Shown here: positions 1-8,221 of the stretch, piece after piece
Numbering within the stretch: the first letter of the stretch is position 1
Layout of the letters: every line of letters starts with the position of its first letter
Assembly (NCBI RefSeq): GCF_902809865.1
Contig: NZ_CADDWH010000001.1
Location: forward strand, 124,001-188,000
DNA: 64,000 nucleotides
Origin: Halobacillus sp. Marseille-Q1614
GTDB lineage: Bacteria > Bacillota > Bacilli > Bacillales > Halobacillaceae
Direction: 5' to 3'
Made by a program: the position numbers and the translations under genes
Notes under the pieces: model-generated
Database searches by the model: none
What the model was told of the DNA's origin: nothing
The model's input: the letters and a program-made list of their open reading frames with translations, nothing else

Positions 1-102
1 AGGGCTGGAGGAACGACAGGAATTACGGGATTGACAGATAAGGATGGAGCAGCCTTATTGAATGAACCTGAACAACAGCTGAATTGTAATCATTCAGCAT
101 AG
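1..102 (+). CDS. C-terminal end of an unidentified protein (partial)
   Basis: An open frame runs from base 1 to a TAG at 100-102 and gives a 33-residue tail rich in Gly, Thr and Leu, ending in QQLNCNHSA. There is no start inside the window, so it may be the end of a gene entering from the left. No family is recognisable and the frame is short enough to be chance. No clear terminator follows before the next gene. Confidence 0.25.
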   Translation, partial: RAGGTTGITGLTDKDGAALLNEPEQQLNCNHSA

Positions 103-188
103 CGAGTGGATATTTCCTCTGGTATAACTGTAAGTGTTAAGGTGAAAAAGTCTTAGCAATAACCATTTACTATCGAGAGGAGTTTAAT

Positions 189-752
189 ATGAAATATAGT
201 TACTTTCTTTTTCTTTTGATTATATTGGCTTTTCCAATTAAAGTCGGCGCTCATACCTATTTGGAAAGTTCCAATCCAGAAACCGGTGAGACCGTTACAG
301 CGAAAGATCCAGTAGTTACCTTAACATTTGATTCTTCTGTCCAAGATCTAAATACGATTACCGTAACTGATGCTTCCGGAAATAAAACGACGATTGAGGA
401 AATCACACATTCTCCTGACAATGTGATGGAGGTCACGCTGCCTGAAGAACTAGAGAGTGGGGACATCCAGTTGTTTTACAGCATTGTCGGGGAAGATGGC
501 CATGTGATGGAAGAAGAGATTACTTACACATATGAGGGTACTGAAGAAGAGGAAGCGGCTGAATCCGAAGAGCTGGCAGAAGAACAGGCCGAAGAACAAG
601 CAGAAGAATCTAATCAAGAAACCGGTGAGGAAGCCATTGACAGTTCACAAGAGGAAGAGTCCTCTCAAAGCTCATGGCTGCTGCCGGTAATTGCTGTTGG
701 TTTGCTTGCTGTGGCTGGAATTGCATTCTTAGTGACCAGGAAGAAGTCATGA
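189..752 (+). CDS. CopC-domain cell-surface protein
   Basis: 187 residues. A signal peptide (about 1-21) ends at GAHTYLESSNP, so the mature protein would begin with the His expected at the Cu(II) site of CopC-type beta-sandwich proteins. The CopC domain covers about 22-115. A very acidic Glu/Ser/Gln linker (about 118-160) and a C-terminal membrane segment with a RKKS tail follow, so the domain is tethered outside the membrane. The family is known for copper binding; the YcnJ/CopD partner usually seen with it is absent here. A GAGAGGAG ribosome site lies 8 bases before the ATG. A role in copper handling is inferred from the domain alone. Confidence 0.8.
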   Translation: MKYSYFLFLLIILAFPIKVGAHTYLESSNPETGETVTAKDPVVTLTFDSSVQDLNTITVTDASGNKTTIEEITHSPDNVMEVTLPEELESGDIQLFYSIVGEDGHVMEEEITYTYEGTEEEEAAESEELAEEQAEEQAEESNQETGEEAIDSSQEEESSQSSWLLPVIAVGLLAVAGIAFLVTRKKS

Positions 753-871
753 TTTATGCCATTACCAATGGATTGCTCTGGGGTAGCCCTTCTGTATAAA
801 ATCATGTTTGATGAAGCTGTGGGATGGGAAGAAATACAGTATAACCCAATTCCACAGAAAGGATGAGCACT

Positions 872-1039
872 ATGACAGGCAAGCAGCAGTATCAGCCGAT
901 CAAAGGAAATGGGATCGAATTATCTGATGCGCAGGAAGTCGTTTACGCAAAAGAATTTAAGCAGGCAGATATTGCGGGAGGCTACCGCAAGCCGAAAGTA
1001 AAAGAAGCGAAAAAAGAAAATCCAGATTTAAAACAATAA
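872..1039 (+). CDS. small basic protein, possibly YfhE-like
   Basis: 55 residues. ATG 872 is preferred over the in-frame ATG 863 because AAAGGA at 858-863 sits at proper distance only from 872. The protein is hydrophilic with a lysine-rich tail (KVKEAKKEN). Its middle, QEVVYAKEFKQADIAGGYRK, recalls what I remember of the short YfhE-like proteins of Bacillus, which have no known function; this was not checked. A good terminator follows directly, which supports a real gene. Confidence 0.6.
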   Translation: MTGKQQYQPIKGNGIELSDAQEVVYAKEFKQADIAGGYRKPKVKEAKKENPDLKQ

Positions 1040-1051
1040 CTTTCTATTAAT

Positions 1052-1080
1052 AAAGCAGCTGTAAAAGGCTGCTTTTTTGT
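1052..1080 (+). terminator. Rho-independent terminator
   Basis: AAAGCAGC (1052-1059) pairs with GCTGCTTT (1068-1075), followed by a T run. It ends the small gene at 872-1039. A dispersed repeat starts right at its T tract. Confidence 0.85.
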
Positions 1081-1250
1081 TGTCTAGGAAATTATAAAAT
1101 TCCAAGCTGTGGATATATATGTTTAAAAGATCGACATCCAGCTCCAGCACCCAGACACTCGCGTCATAAGCAATCCGCCCTGCGGAAGGGAAGGCCACCT
1201 TCCTCCGGCCGTTTTGCTTATGCGTTTCGTGTCTACCAGGGCGCTTTAAG
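1080..1250. repeat. dispersed intergenic repeat, copy A, with long palindromic core
   Basis: Bases 1080-1142 recur at 9641-9703 with one mismatch (T/G at 1131). Copy A continues into a long imperfect hairpin. AGCACCC (1146-1152) pairs with GGGCGCT (1239-1245), AGACAC with GTGTCT (1229-1234), and CATAAGCAA (1165-1173) with TTGCTTATG (1214-1222). A GGAAGG/CCTTCC tip lies inside. It looks like the GC-rich intergenic repeats common in Bacillaceae genomes. No coding sequence is seen in it. Confidence 0.75.
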
Positions 1251-1310
1251 CCTTTGTTCTTTGCACTTCATTTATGGGGCAAAAGTAAAATTAAATAACC
1301 AACCATACAA

Positions 1311-1337
1311 AAAGAGCGATACGGATCATCGCTCTTT
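1311..1337 (-). terminator. terminator, probably bidirectional
   Basis: AAAGAGCGAT (1311-1320) pairs with ATCGCTCTTT (1328-1337). On the minus strand it is followed by TTTTTG and lies directly after the stop of the 1338-1607 gene. A nearly identical hairpin follows the EamA gene at 2640-2669. Confidence 0.75.
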
Positions 1338-1607
1338 CTATATTTTAGTCAGTGTTTTCAGCTCAAAATGGTCGGCTATCCAGTCGAAGTTCTTCGCGGC
1401 ATTGAAAAGATGTTTTTCTGAGAAGTTGTTGATGCTTTCCCACATTTGATTATCTGTTACTTTAAAGGTATAAGTATTTCCTTCAGTGAAAAAGCAATGA
1501 TGCGGGGCATTAAGGGCTTTTCTAAACGACTCTTCATCTGCTGCTTCGGCTATGAACTTTGGAATGCTGCTCATGATACATTTTTTACACTTTGCTTCAA
1601 ATTGCAT
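1338..1607 (-). CDS. conserved-looking hypothetical protein with a CKKC motif
   Basis: 89 residues from the ATG at 1607, which has AAGAGGTG seven bases upstream. A longer frame to 1655 lacks such a site. The protein has a CKKC pair near the N-terminus (CKKCIMSSIPKF), a His-His-Cys (PHHCFF) in the middle, and no signal or membrane segment. I do not recognise the family. The Cys/His content could bind metal, but this is only a suggestion. It is transcribed alone, with its own terminator. Confidence 0.65.
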   Translation of the reverse strand: MQFEAKCKKCIMSSIPKFIAEAADEESFRKALNAPHHCFFTEGNTYTFKVTDNQMWESINNFSEKHLFNAAKNFDWIADHFELKTLTKI

Positions 1608-1721
1608 ATCTAGCACCTCTTTTTTAATGATATCCTTTAAAATGAGTGTTACCAAAAATTAATAGATTTATAACTTCATAGCTATCGTTTTTAAAAAAAA
1701 CGATGAGAGGCGGGATGAGCA

Positions 1722-2633
1722 TTGCGATTGTTAAGTGCATTAGTAGGTTTGAGTTTAATATGGGGACTTTCCTTTGTATTTATAGAGAATTTAATAGGAC
1801 CCGCCGGTGTGTGGGGAACGGTTTTCCTTCGCTGTTTAGCAGGGGCCGTCATCCTGACCCCTTTATTTATTATAAAAATGAAACAAATTAATTCCCCCTT
1901 GCCATGGAAGTCCTTAATTACGTTAGGTGTTGTGAATGCCGCACTGCCATGGGGGCTTATCGCTCTTAGCCAGACGGAAATCACGAGTAATACAGCGGCT
2001 GTCCTTAATGCTTCAACACCCATAATGACAGGATTAATTGGATTCTTTATCTTTTCTGTAATTCTTCGCAAAAAGCAGTGGGCAGGAATTATCCTCGGGT
2101 TTATTGGAATTCTCATACTTATGAATTTTGATGTGGCCGCGCTGTTTTCTGAGGATTTCATAGGAATAGGAACAATGGTGCTGGCCACCGCCTGCTATGG
2201 GTTTGGCTCTCAATTTACAAAACGATACTTAAAAGGCTTTAATATCGTTATTTTAACCACCATTTCTCTTTATATAGGAGCTGCAGCAGGGGCAGTTCTC
2301 ACAGCTGTGAGCAGACCTGGTTTCTATGGAACGATTTTATCGTCGGTTGATATGAATCTCGTAATTTCGTTAATCGGCTTAGGATGTTTTGGGTCGGGAA
2401 TTGCACATCTTTTACTTTATTACTTGATCAACAATGGAGGTCCGGAGTATGCAAGCACAGTTACTTATTTAGTGCCTGTTTCTGCACTGTTTTGGGGGAG
2501 TTTCCTTCTTGATGAACCAGTGACTAAAAACTTAGTGGCTGGACTTCTCATTATTTTTACGGGCGTCTTCTTAGCCAGTCAAAATATAAAATTCTTTAAA
2601 AAGCCCTTTCTGATGCTTGAAAGAAGAGGGTAG
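1722..2633 (+). CDS. EamA/DMT-family transporter
   Basis: 303 residues with about ten hydrophobic segments arranged as two EamA repeats, the usual length of drug/metabolite exporters. The TTG at 1722 is the only usable start: an in-frame stop lies at 1704 and a GAGGCGGG ribosome site is 8 bases upstream. Typical features are NASTPIMTGLIG at the end of repeat 1 and the YLVPVSALFWG stretch in repeat 2. It probably exports a small metabolite or drug; the substrate is unknown. The gene stands alone and has a terminator. Confidence 0.88.
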   Translation: MRLLSALVGLSLIWGLSFVFIENLIGPAGVWGTVFLRCLAGAVILTPLFIIKMKQINSPLPWKSLITLGVVNAALPWGLIALSQTEITSNTAAVLNASTPIMTGLIGFFIFSVILRKKQWAGIILGFIGILILMNFDVAALFSEDFIGIGTMVLATACYGFGSQFTKRYLKGFNIVILTTISLYIGAAAGAVLTAVSRPGFYGTILSSVDMNLVISLIGLGCFGSGIAHLLLYYLINNGGPEYASTVTYLVPVSALFWGSFLLDEPVTKNLVAGLLIIFTGVFLASQNIKFFKKPFLMLERRG

Positions 2634-2639
2634 GGATTT

Positions 2640-2669
2640 AAAAGAGCGATGGGGGATCATCGCTCTTTT
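2640..2669 (+). terminator. Rho-independent terminator
   Basis: AAAAGAGCGAT (2640-2650) pairs with ATCGCTCTTTT (2659-2669) just after the EamA gene. The stem is nearly the same as that at 1311-1337, so the EamA gene is flanked by near-identical terminators. Confidence 0.85.
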
Positions 2670-2809
2670 AATAAGCCTTAGGAAATGCTTTTTCCCCAGT
2701 ATTTCTTCCAAATTCGCTTGTAAGGAGTACCGTAATCTTAAGAAAAAGAAGTCCATGTTATGATAAATAGAAATTAATATGACATTTGGAAAAATGAGAG
2801 AGGAGAGCC

Positions 2810-3619
2810 GTGCCTATGGTGTTAAAAATGGAAAACGTCTCATTAAGACGCGGGGACAGGTGGATACTAAACGATATCAACTGGCAGATTGAAAAAGGAG
2901 AGCACTGGGTACTGCTCGGTTTAAATGGATCTGGAAAAACGCTTATCTTAAATCTGCTCAATGCCTATACCTTCCCGACCAAGGGAGAAATCAACGTGTT
3001 AAATATGCAGTTTGGAAAGACGTATCTGGCTGAACGACTCCGCCAGCAGATCGGCTTTGTTTCGTCAGCGATTCAGCAGAAGATCCACCGTGGCGATAAT
3101 GCCTTTGAAGTCGTTCTAAGCGGCGCTTTTGCTTCGATCGGCCTTTATGAAAAGCCTACCGAGGCAATGAGGGAGCAAGCCATTTCCCTGCTTGAGGACC
3201 TTGGCTGCATCGAATATGCCAACCGAAATTATGAAACCTTATCACAAGGAGAAAGGCAGCGTGTGCTGATCGCCCGGGCCTTAATGGCTGAGCCTTCCCT
3301 GCTGATCCTTGATGAGCCGACAAACGGCCTTGATTTTATTGCCCGTGAAAAATTGCTTGAATCCATCGAAGCCCTGGCACAAAAGCCGGACGCCCCGACG
3401 ATGATCTTCGTTACTCATCATGTAGAGGAGATCCTGCCGGTTTTCCATAAAACCTTACTGCTGAAAGAAGGACAAGTTTTTCATTCGGGAGATACGAACG
3501 AGATGATGAACAGCGAGACGCTTACCGAGTTTTTCGGACTGCCGGTTCAAGTAAGCTGGAACAACGATCGTCCGTTTTTATCTAAGGCAGAAGAGGCTAA
3601 GTATAGAATTGACAGCTGA
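2810..3619 (+). CDS. ABC transporter ATP-binding protein (YlmA/FepC-like)
   Basis: 269 residues. Walker A is GLNGSGKT (about 37-44), the signature is LSQGERQR, Walker B is LLILDEPT and the switch His is in VTHH, so the nucleotide site is complete. It resembles the YlmA group, which is related to iron-siderophore and cobalamin importer ATPases. The start is GTG 2810 after AGAGGAGAG; an in-frame ATG at 2816 is also possible. No permease or binding-protein gene is adjacent. A cobalamin riboswitch lies directly downstream but reads away from the gene, so it does not control it. Confidence 0.85.
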   Translation: MPMVLKMENVSLRRGDRWILNDINWQIEKGEHWVLLGLNGSGKTLILNLLNAYTFPTKGEINVLNMQFGKTYLAERLRQQIGFVSSAIQQKIHRGDNAFEVVLSGAFASIGLYEKPTEAMREQAISLLEDLGCIEYANRNYETLSQGERQRVLIARALMAEPSLLILDEPTNGLDFIAREKLLESIEALAQKPDAPTMIFVTHHVEEILPVFHKTLLLKEGQVFHSGDTNEMMNSETLTEFFGLPVQVSWNNDRPFLSKAEEAKYRIDS

Positions 3620-3644
3620 ATCTATTATTTAAGAGAAATGGAAT

Positions 3645-3815
3645 TCAACTGAATACGCCTATGGTGGCTTCATACAGAAGCTGAAAAAAGGGAAGTTTGG
3701 TGAAAATCCAGCGTGGTCCTGCCACTGTAAAGGGGAGGACATATAGAAGAACCATTGTTCAATAAATGAGAAGGGCAGTATGTTGATGAACCTGAGCCAG
3801 GAGACCTGCCATAAG
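3645..3815 (+). promoter_or_regulatory. cobalamin riboswitch (orphan)
   Basis: The core elements are visible in order: GGGAAGTTTGGTGAAAATCC (3690-3709), CTGCCACTGTAA (about 3719-3730), and the B12-box region CCTGAGCCAGGAGACCTGCC (3791-3810). This is the standard adenosylcobalamin-sensing layout, normally upstream of B12 transport or synthesis genes. Here only a 21-codon stub and a palindrome lie downstream, and the next gene (brnQ) is on the other strand. The regulated gene appears to be lost. Confidence 0.9.
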
Positions 3816-3822
3816 GAAGAAC

Positions 3823-3888
3823 ATGAAAAAAGGCTCTATGAAACAGCACCTTCGAGAAAAGAATACCGCCAGAATCGCGCAGTGCTGA
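3823..3888 (+). pseudogene. 21-codon gene stub after the cobalamin riboswitch
   Basis: An AAGGAAG ribosome site and an ATG (3823) follow the riboswitch by 12 bases, exactly where a controlled gene should start. The frame stops after 21 codons (MKKGSMKQHLREK..., TGA 3886-3888). This looks like the remaining start of a deleted B12-related gene, though a short regulatory peptide cannot be ruled out. Confidence 0.4.
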
Positions 3889-3907
3889 GGTAAGTGATAA
3901 ACATAAG

Positions 3908-3990
3908 AAATCCCCATAAATAGGTACTGCACCCCAAAAGTTAGTTTTTTTACTTTAACTTTTAGGGGTCACCACCTAGTATGGGGATTT
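3908..3990. repeat. 83-bp nested inverted repeat (IS-end-like palindrome)
   Basis: AAATCCCCATA (3908-3918) pairs with TATGGGGATTT (3980-3990). Inside, CCCCAAAAGTT (from 3932) pairs with AACTTTTaGGGG (to about 3967) around a T-rich loop. TGCACCCCAAAAGTTAG resembles termini of some IS3-family elements, so it may be a MITE-like remnant. It could also serve as a bidirectional terminator for brnQ and the riboswitch unit. Confidence 0.6.
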
Positions 3991-3996
3991 TATTTG

Positions 3997-5370
3997 TTAA
4001 ACTTCATTTTCTGCTGTCACGTATTGAGGATTGGAACGATCTCGTGCCGGCCAGAAGCAGCCGATCACGCCTCCCGCTAAAGCTGGTAATATCCAGCCAA
4101 GTCCAATGTCATAAAAAGGTAAATAATGAACATAAAACTCTCTTACAGACTCAATGGATGCAACCGTCACGCCCGGAAGGCTTTCGGCTAAGGCGCTGTA
4201 GCCATCGACGATACTGACGAATAACGTTAAAAACATGGACACAGCGTACACGCTTCGCTTATGCGAAAATAGCGAAGAAGTGAGGCCTAAGACAATAAGA
4301 ACAATAGCCAGTGGATATTGAAACATTAATACTGGTACAGCAAATTGAATGATATTGTTTAAGCCGAAGTTAGCAACCGCAAACGAGACAAGGCATAAGA
4401 GGAGCACAAACGTCCGATAGCTTACTTTTGGAAGAATACTATGGAAAAACTCACTGCATGCCATAATCAGCCCAATGCTGGTTTTTAAACAAGCGAGTAC
4501 GATAATAATCGCAAGCAATATCGCGCCAAAAGCACCAAAATAATGCTGAGCAACCCCTGCGAAAATCAGACCGCCGTTAGTATAGCTTCCAATAGCCGCA
4601 ACACTTGAGGCTCCCATATAGGTGATCAGACCGTAAATCAGCATCATCAGTCCCAATGCAAAAATACCTGATTTCCACGTGGCCTTTGCAATTTCCTTCG
4701 TATCCGTAATGCCCTGGCTTTTGATCGCCTGAATTACGACAATCCCTAAAGCGAGCGATCCTAGAGCATCCATCGTGTTGTAGCCCTCTGTAAATCCTGT
4801 CATAAAGGCGAGCTGTGCGTACTCGCCGACTGGTTCACTAAAGCTGCCCATCGGCTGGACAAGCGTTACAATAACTAAAATAAATAAGAATCCTAAAAAT
4901 GTCGGTGTTAAGTACTTTCCGATGTAGTCCATAATTTTGGCAGAGTTCAGTGAAAAATAATAGACGATCGCAAAATAAATAAAAGTAAAAATCCCCAGCC
5001 ATAACGCGATATGGTCAGAAGCCAAAAACGGCTGAAATCCGACCTCAAACGGTACTGTCGCTGTACGCGGAATTGCGAAAAACGGTCCGATCGTTAAGTA
5101 GAGGGCCACAGCAAATGTCAGTCCAAATAGAGGATGAACACGACCCGCTAAATCACGCAGTCCGCTGCTTCCTGATAAGGCGATCGCCAGAATCCCCATA
5201 AGCGGCAGTCCAACGGCTGTTACCAGAAAGCCGGTTAAAGCCGGCCAGAAGTTTGTTCCAGCCATCTGTCCAAGCTGAATAGGAAAGATTAAGTTCCCGG
5301 CACCGAAAAACAGCCCGAACAGCATGGTGCCAATGATGGCATACGTTGAAAATGGTATTTTCTTTTTCAT
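3997..5370 (-). CDS. brnQ: branched-chain amino acid:cation symporter (BrnQ/LIVCS family)
   Basis: 457 residues with about 12 membrane segments. The ATG at 5370 is chosen because AAAGGAC lies seven bases upstream; the frame extends to 5445 without a ribosome site. Family signatures are GTMLFGLFFGAGNLIFP near the N-terminus, GFLVTAVGLPLMGI, and the C-terminal cluster LPFYDIGLGWILPAL. LIVCS proteins import Leu, Ile and Val with Na+ or H+. Na+ coupling would suit a salt-tolerant organism but is not shown by the sequence. Transcribed alone. Confidence 0.93.
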   Translation of the reverse strand: MKKKIPFSTYAIIGTMLFGLFFGAGNLIFPIQLGQMAGTNFWPALTGFLVTAVGLPLMGILAIALSGSSGLRDLAGRVHPLFGLTFAVALYLTIGPFFAIPRTATVPFEVGFQPFLASDHIALWLGIFTFIYFAIVYYFSLNSAKIMDYIGKYLTPTFLGFLFILVIVTLVQPMGSFSEPVGEYAQLAFMTGFTEGYNTMDALGSLALGIVVIQAIKSQGITDTKEIAKATWKSGIFALGLMMLIYGLITYMGASSVAAIGSYTNGGLIFAGVAQHYFGAFGAILLAIIIVLACLKTSIGLIMACSEFFHSILPKVSYRTFVLLLCLVSFAVANFGLNNIIQFAVPVLMFQYPLAIVLIVLGLTSSLFSHKRSVYAVSMFLTLFVSIVDGYSALAESLPGVTVASIESVREFYVHYLPFYDIGLGWILPALAGGVIGCFWPARDRSNPQYVTAENEV

Positions 5371-5549
5371 AATTATGTCCTTTCTAGATGTAACTCTATA
5401 TTTTACAATAGAGATAATATTAACAGGAATGAGGATAAGGAACAATGGGATTATTAGGCAGAGGGAACGAAGTCAAAGGGTTATAATAAAACTTCTTATG
5501 GCACAATCGTTACGAGAGAGGAAGATACAATTAGAAGGGAAGAAAGTCC

Positions 5550-6242
5550 ATGAGGCAAATTATCGCTCTTGGAGGCGGAGGGTTCTTAATGGAACCAGAG
5601 AATCCATTGCTGGATCAATATATATTGAATCAGTCGACCAACCCTAAACCAAAGATATGCTTTATTCCAACTGCGAGCGGAGACTCTCCAGATTTCATCA
5701 AAAGATTCTATAATTTTTTTGAAAAACAAGAATGTGAAACTTCCCATTTATCCTTATTTAAGCCGCCAACCCGTGACTTCGAAAGCTTTATTCTAGAAAA
5801 GGACATCATCTATGTAGGCGGTGGAAATACAAAGAATTTATTAGCTTTGTGGAAGGAATGGGGATTAGATTATATATTGAAAAAAGCCTGGCAGCAAGGG
5901 ATCATCTTAGCCGGCATAAGCGCAGGCTCGATTTGCTGGTTTGAAGAGGGTCTGACCGATTCCTATGGGGATTACCTCGAGCCTTTAACATGCTTAGGTT
6001 TTCTAAAAGGCAGCAACTGCCCCCATTATGATGGTGAAGCAGAGAGGCGGCCTGCATATACAAAGCTGATCAAATCTGGTGATATAAAACCTGGACTTGC
6101 TGTCGCTGATGGAGCAGCTCTCCATTATAAAGAGGACAAACTATCCAATATAGTAAGCTCAAGGCCTGAGGCGAAAGCGTATAAAGTTTATATGGACGAG
6201 GGTATAGTTGAAAAAGAACTTCAAGTAAAATATTTAGGATAA
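5550..6242 (+). CDS. peptidase E-like (S51 family) hydrolase
   Basis: 230 residues. The Ser nucleophile lies in GISAGSICW, preceded by the glycine-rich YVGGGNTKNLL turn; both are typical of S51 dipeptidase E and its YgaJ-type relatives. The family cleaves N-terminal Asp dipeptides in enterobacteria; Bacillus homologues have no proven substrate. The start is ATG 5550 with GAAGGGAAGAAAG upstream. It is cytoplasmic, has no signal peptide, is transcribed alone and shares a bidirectional terminator with the converging gene. Confidence 0.85.
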   Translation: MRQIIALGGGGFLMEPENPLLDQYILNQSTNPKPKICFIPTASGDSPDFIKRFYNFFEKQECETSHLSLFKPPTRDFESFILEKDIIYVGGGNTKNLLALWKEWGLDYILKKAWQQGIILAGISAGSICWFEEGLTDSYGDYLEPLTCLGFLKGSNCPHYDGEAERRPAYTKLIKSGDIKPGLAVADGAALHYKEDKLSNIVSSRPEAKAYKVYMDEGIVEKELQVKYLG

Positions 6243-6245
6243 GAA

Positions 6246-6274
6246 AAAGAGGACAATGTGTGATTGTCCTCTTT
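6246..6274 (+). terminator. bidirectional terminator
   Basis: AAAGAGGACAAT (6246-6257) pairs exactly with ATTGTCCTCTTT (6263-6274). It lies between the converging peptidase E-like and YqcI/YcgG genes. Confidence 0.85.
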
Positions 6275-6276
6275 AC

Positions 6277-7008
6277 TTAACCTTTATGATGGAATGGACA
6301 TTTTCCTTCAATCGGCTTAATGTCATCTCCAATAAACGACTGCTTCCATTCGTTATGATCCGGGTCTCCGAAGTGGCTGATATCTGGGTGCTTCGGCAGC
6401 CCATCCCATTTTTCTACACGTTCACGAACCTTTTCACGGGACATGATGCCGCCTTTTTCGGTGCCTTCAAGTCCTTGGAAAATCTTACGGGGCTGGAATC
6501 CTAAGATCAAGCTGTTGCCGAGATTCCGCGTCTTCCGCTGCTTATAGGCAGGCGCATTCCCAAATGCGAAAATCGGTTCACCCGCAAAGTGAAAGTCCCA
6601 CAGAAAATGATCTGGATCTCTTGGAGCCTTTTTGGGCCAAGGGAACCGATCATTCCCATGCAGATACTGAAGGATGTCCCAGAACTGTGAACGATAAAAT
6701 TCTAAACACTGCTCTTCCTCTTCAGGCTCTACAAAGATAAATAACCCGTGTCGTTTCGCATCTGGATCCTCAAAAAGCTGTAAGAAACTCTCGACAGCAT
6801 CAGGGAGATGATCCCAATTATCGTGCTCAATATAGGCGTACCGCAGCTCACCCCTCAGGTGGCCGGTTCTGCCAAAGAAACATGGAAAAGTTTTATCGGT
6901 TACTATCTTGCTGAATGTCTTAAACTCTTCTTTCAGCCATTGTGGCAGATTGTCGCCTTGTTCGATCTCTTCTTTAGTAAGAAGGTAAGGACTTTGTTTC
7001 GTCAGCAT
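6277..7008 (-). CDS. YqcI/YcgG family protein, paralogue 1
   Basis: 243 residues. It has the family layout: KTFPCFFGRTGHLRGELRYA near the start, FIFVEPEEE in the middle, a WDFHFAGEPIFAFGNAPAYK block, then HPDISHFGD and a CPFH tail. The family is widespread in Bacillus (YqcI, YcgG) and has no confirmed function. The start has GGAGAAATACC before the ATG. A second, divergent member is encoded at 10414-11160 and shares the W-FHGEP block, the HPD motif and the CPFH end. Confidence 0.88.
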   Translation of the reverse strand: MLTKQSPYLLTKEEIEQGDNLPQWLKEEFKTFSKIVTDKTFPCFFGRTGHLRGELRYAYIEHDNWDHLPDAVESFLQLFEDPDAKRHGLFIFVEPEEEEQCLEFYRSQFWDILQYLHGNDRFPWPKKAPRDPDHFLWDFHFAGEPIFAFGNAPAYKQRKTRNLGNSLILGFQPRKIFQGLEGTEKGGIMSREKVRERVEKWDGLPKHPDISHFGDPDHNEWKQSFIGDDIKPIEGKCPFHHKG

Positions 7009-7167
7009 GGTATTTCTCCTTTTAATGAAAAATGATTGTCAGTTTTTGTCTCCTGTGAAATGACTTTTACCTAAATAAGAACGAATCAAACCTCCATTTA
7101 ATTCCTTTAAAAATAAAAAAGATTGTTGTGTCAGACTTCACCGAATACCATGTTTTTGCAAAACGAA

Positions 7168-7205
7168 AAAAACTTGCCGTGTGATTACAGCGGCACGCTT
7201 TTTAA
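7168..7205 (-). terminator. terminator of the EmrE-like gene
   Basis: On the minus strand TGCCG/CGGCA arms are followed by AAGTTTTTTTCG, just after the stop codon of the 7209-8195 gene. The stem is short, so this is a moderate call. Confidence 0.55.
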
Positions 7206-7208
7206 ATA

Positions 7209-8195
7209 TCATCCATTCTTAATGACAGCCGCTGAAGTACTCGGAAGAGCCTTGGCATTCATTTTTTTCATATTCACTGTATGAATGATGATTCCAATAA
7301 TAATAAAAAGGACACCAATAGAAGCTATATTGGTTGGCAGCGGACTTTTTAAAAGCAGCACTTCCCCAGCGATAACAAAGAGTATTTGAGTAGACTGCGT
7401 AGCTTCAACAGCTGCGAGTTTTCCTTGATGGTTTCTCACGCTGTTTGTGGCAATAAAAAATATGGTTGTTGCGATAACACCAGAACATAGAGCAACGACC
7501 AATGATTGAGTCATTTGACTGGCACTTGGCGGTCCGTTTGTAACAAAAGCAATACTGCTAATAATCAGCCAGAAAGGCAGGCTGGCGAGAGTCATCCCTA
7601 ATACTCGCTGGAAGGTATCAAGCCTGCCGTCGCATAATTCCATCATTTTACGATTTCCAAGAGGATAAGCAAATGCTGCAATAATGACAGGTAAGATCCC
7701 GAATGTTATTTCAAGCAAAGATAATTCGCTCGCTTTTTGTTGTTGGATTAAGAGGACACCTAGTAAAATAATAGAAGAGATGGCTAATGCCCGGGTCTCA
7801 ATACGATGCCTTTGCTGAACAGGGCCTTTTGATCTAACGACGGTGTGAGTAAACAAGGGAGCGAGTAATAGTCCTCCCACAATCGTGAACTGCCACGTTC
7901 CGGCCACCAGCCAGCCTGGTCCATAGGCAGCCGCATAGGTAAGAGGAGCATAAAACAGAACAAAGCCGACAAAACTCCATAAGAGCCAAGGGGCAGGATT
8001 ATTTTTTATTTCAATAAATACCTGTTTTAATTTCTTCCTAACGAGTACAATCAATAGTAAAAAAGGAACCATAAAAAGGAATCTCAACGAAGAGCTCCAC
8101 ATCCAGCTTCCTCCTGATATTTCCATCGAACGATTCAAAATAAAAGTAACAGCAAAGAACATGGAAGATAAAATTCCAAGAGACAGCTCTTTCAT
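7209..8195 (-). CDS. EmrE-type multidrug resistance efflux transporter
   Basis: 328 residues with ten hydrophobic segments, matching the long two-repeat family that Bacillus annotations call putative multidrug resistance efflux transporter. It belongs to the DMT superfamily and is not the four-helix SMR type. Recognisable stretches are GILSSMFFAVTFILNRSM at the N-terminus and VEATQSTQILFVIAGEVLLL in repeat 2. The start is ATG 8195 with AAAGGAGCTGCTTC upstream. It is divergent from an XRE-cupin regulator whose probable operators lie between the genes, so regulation by that protein is likely. The substrate is unknown. Confidence 0.85.
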   Translation of the reverse strand: MKELSLGILSSMFFAVTFILNRSMEISGGSWMWSSSLRFLFMVPFLLLIVLVRKKLKQVFIEIKNNPAPWLLWSFVGFVLFYAPLTYAAAYGPGWLVAGTWQFTIVGGLLLAPLFTHTVVRSKGPVQQRHRIETRALAISSIILLGVLLIQQQKASELSLLEITFGILPVIIAAFAYPLGNRKMMELCDGRLDTFQRVLGMTLASLPFWLIISSIAFVTNGPPSASQMTQSLVVALCSGVIATTIFFIATNSVRNHQGKLAAVEATQSTQILFVIAGEVLLLKSPLPTNIASIGVLFIIIGIIIHTVNMKKMNAKALPSTSAAVIKNG

Positions 8196-8221
8196 GAAGC
8201 AGCTCCTTTCTTATAACAAAT

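Noticed and set aside
2810-3619. Control of the ABC ATPase gene by the cobalamin riboswitch
   Set aside because: The riboswitch lies downstream of the gene and reads away from it, so it cannot act on that transcript in cis.
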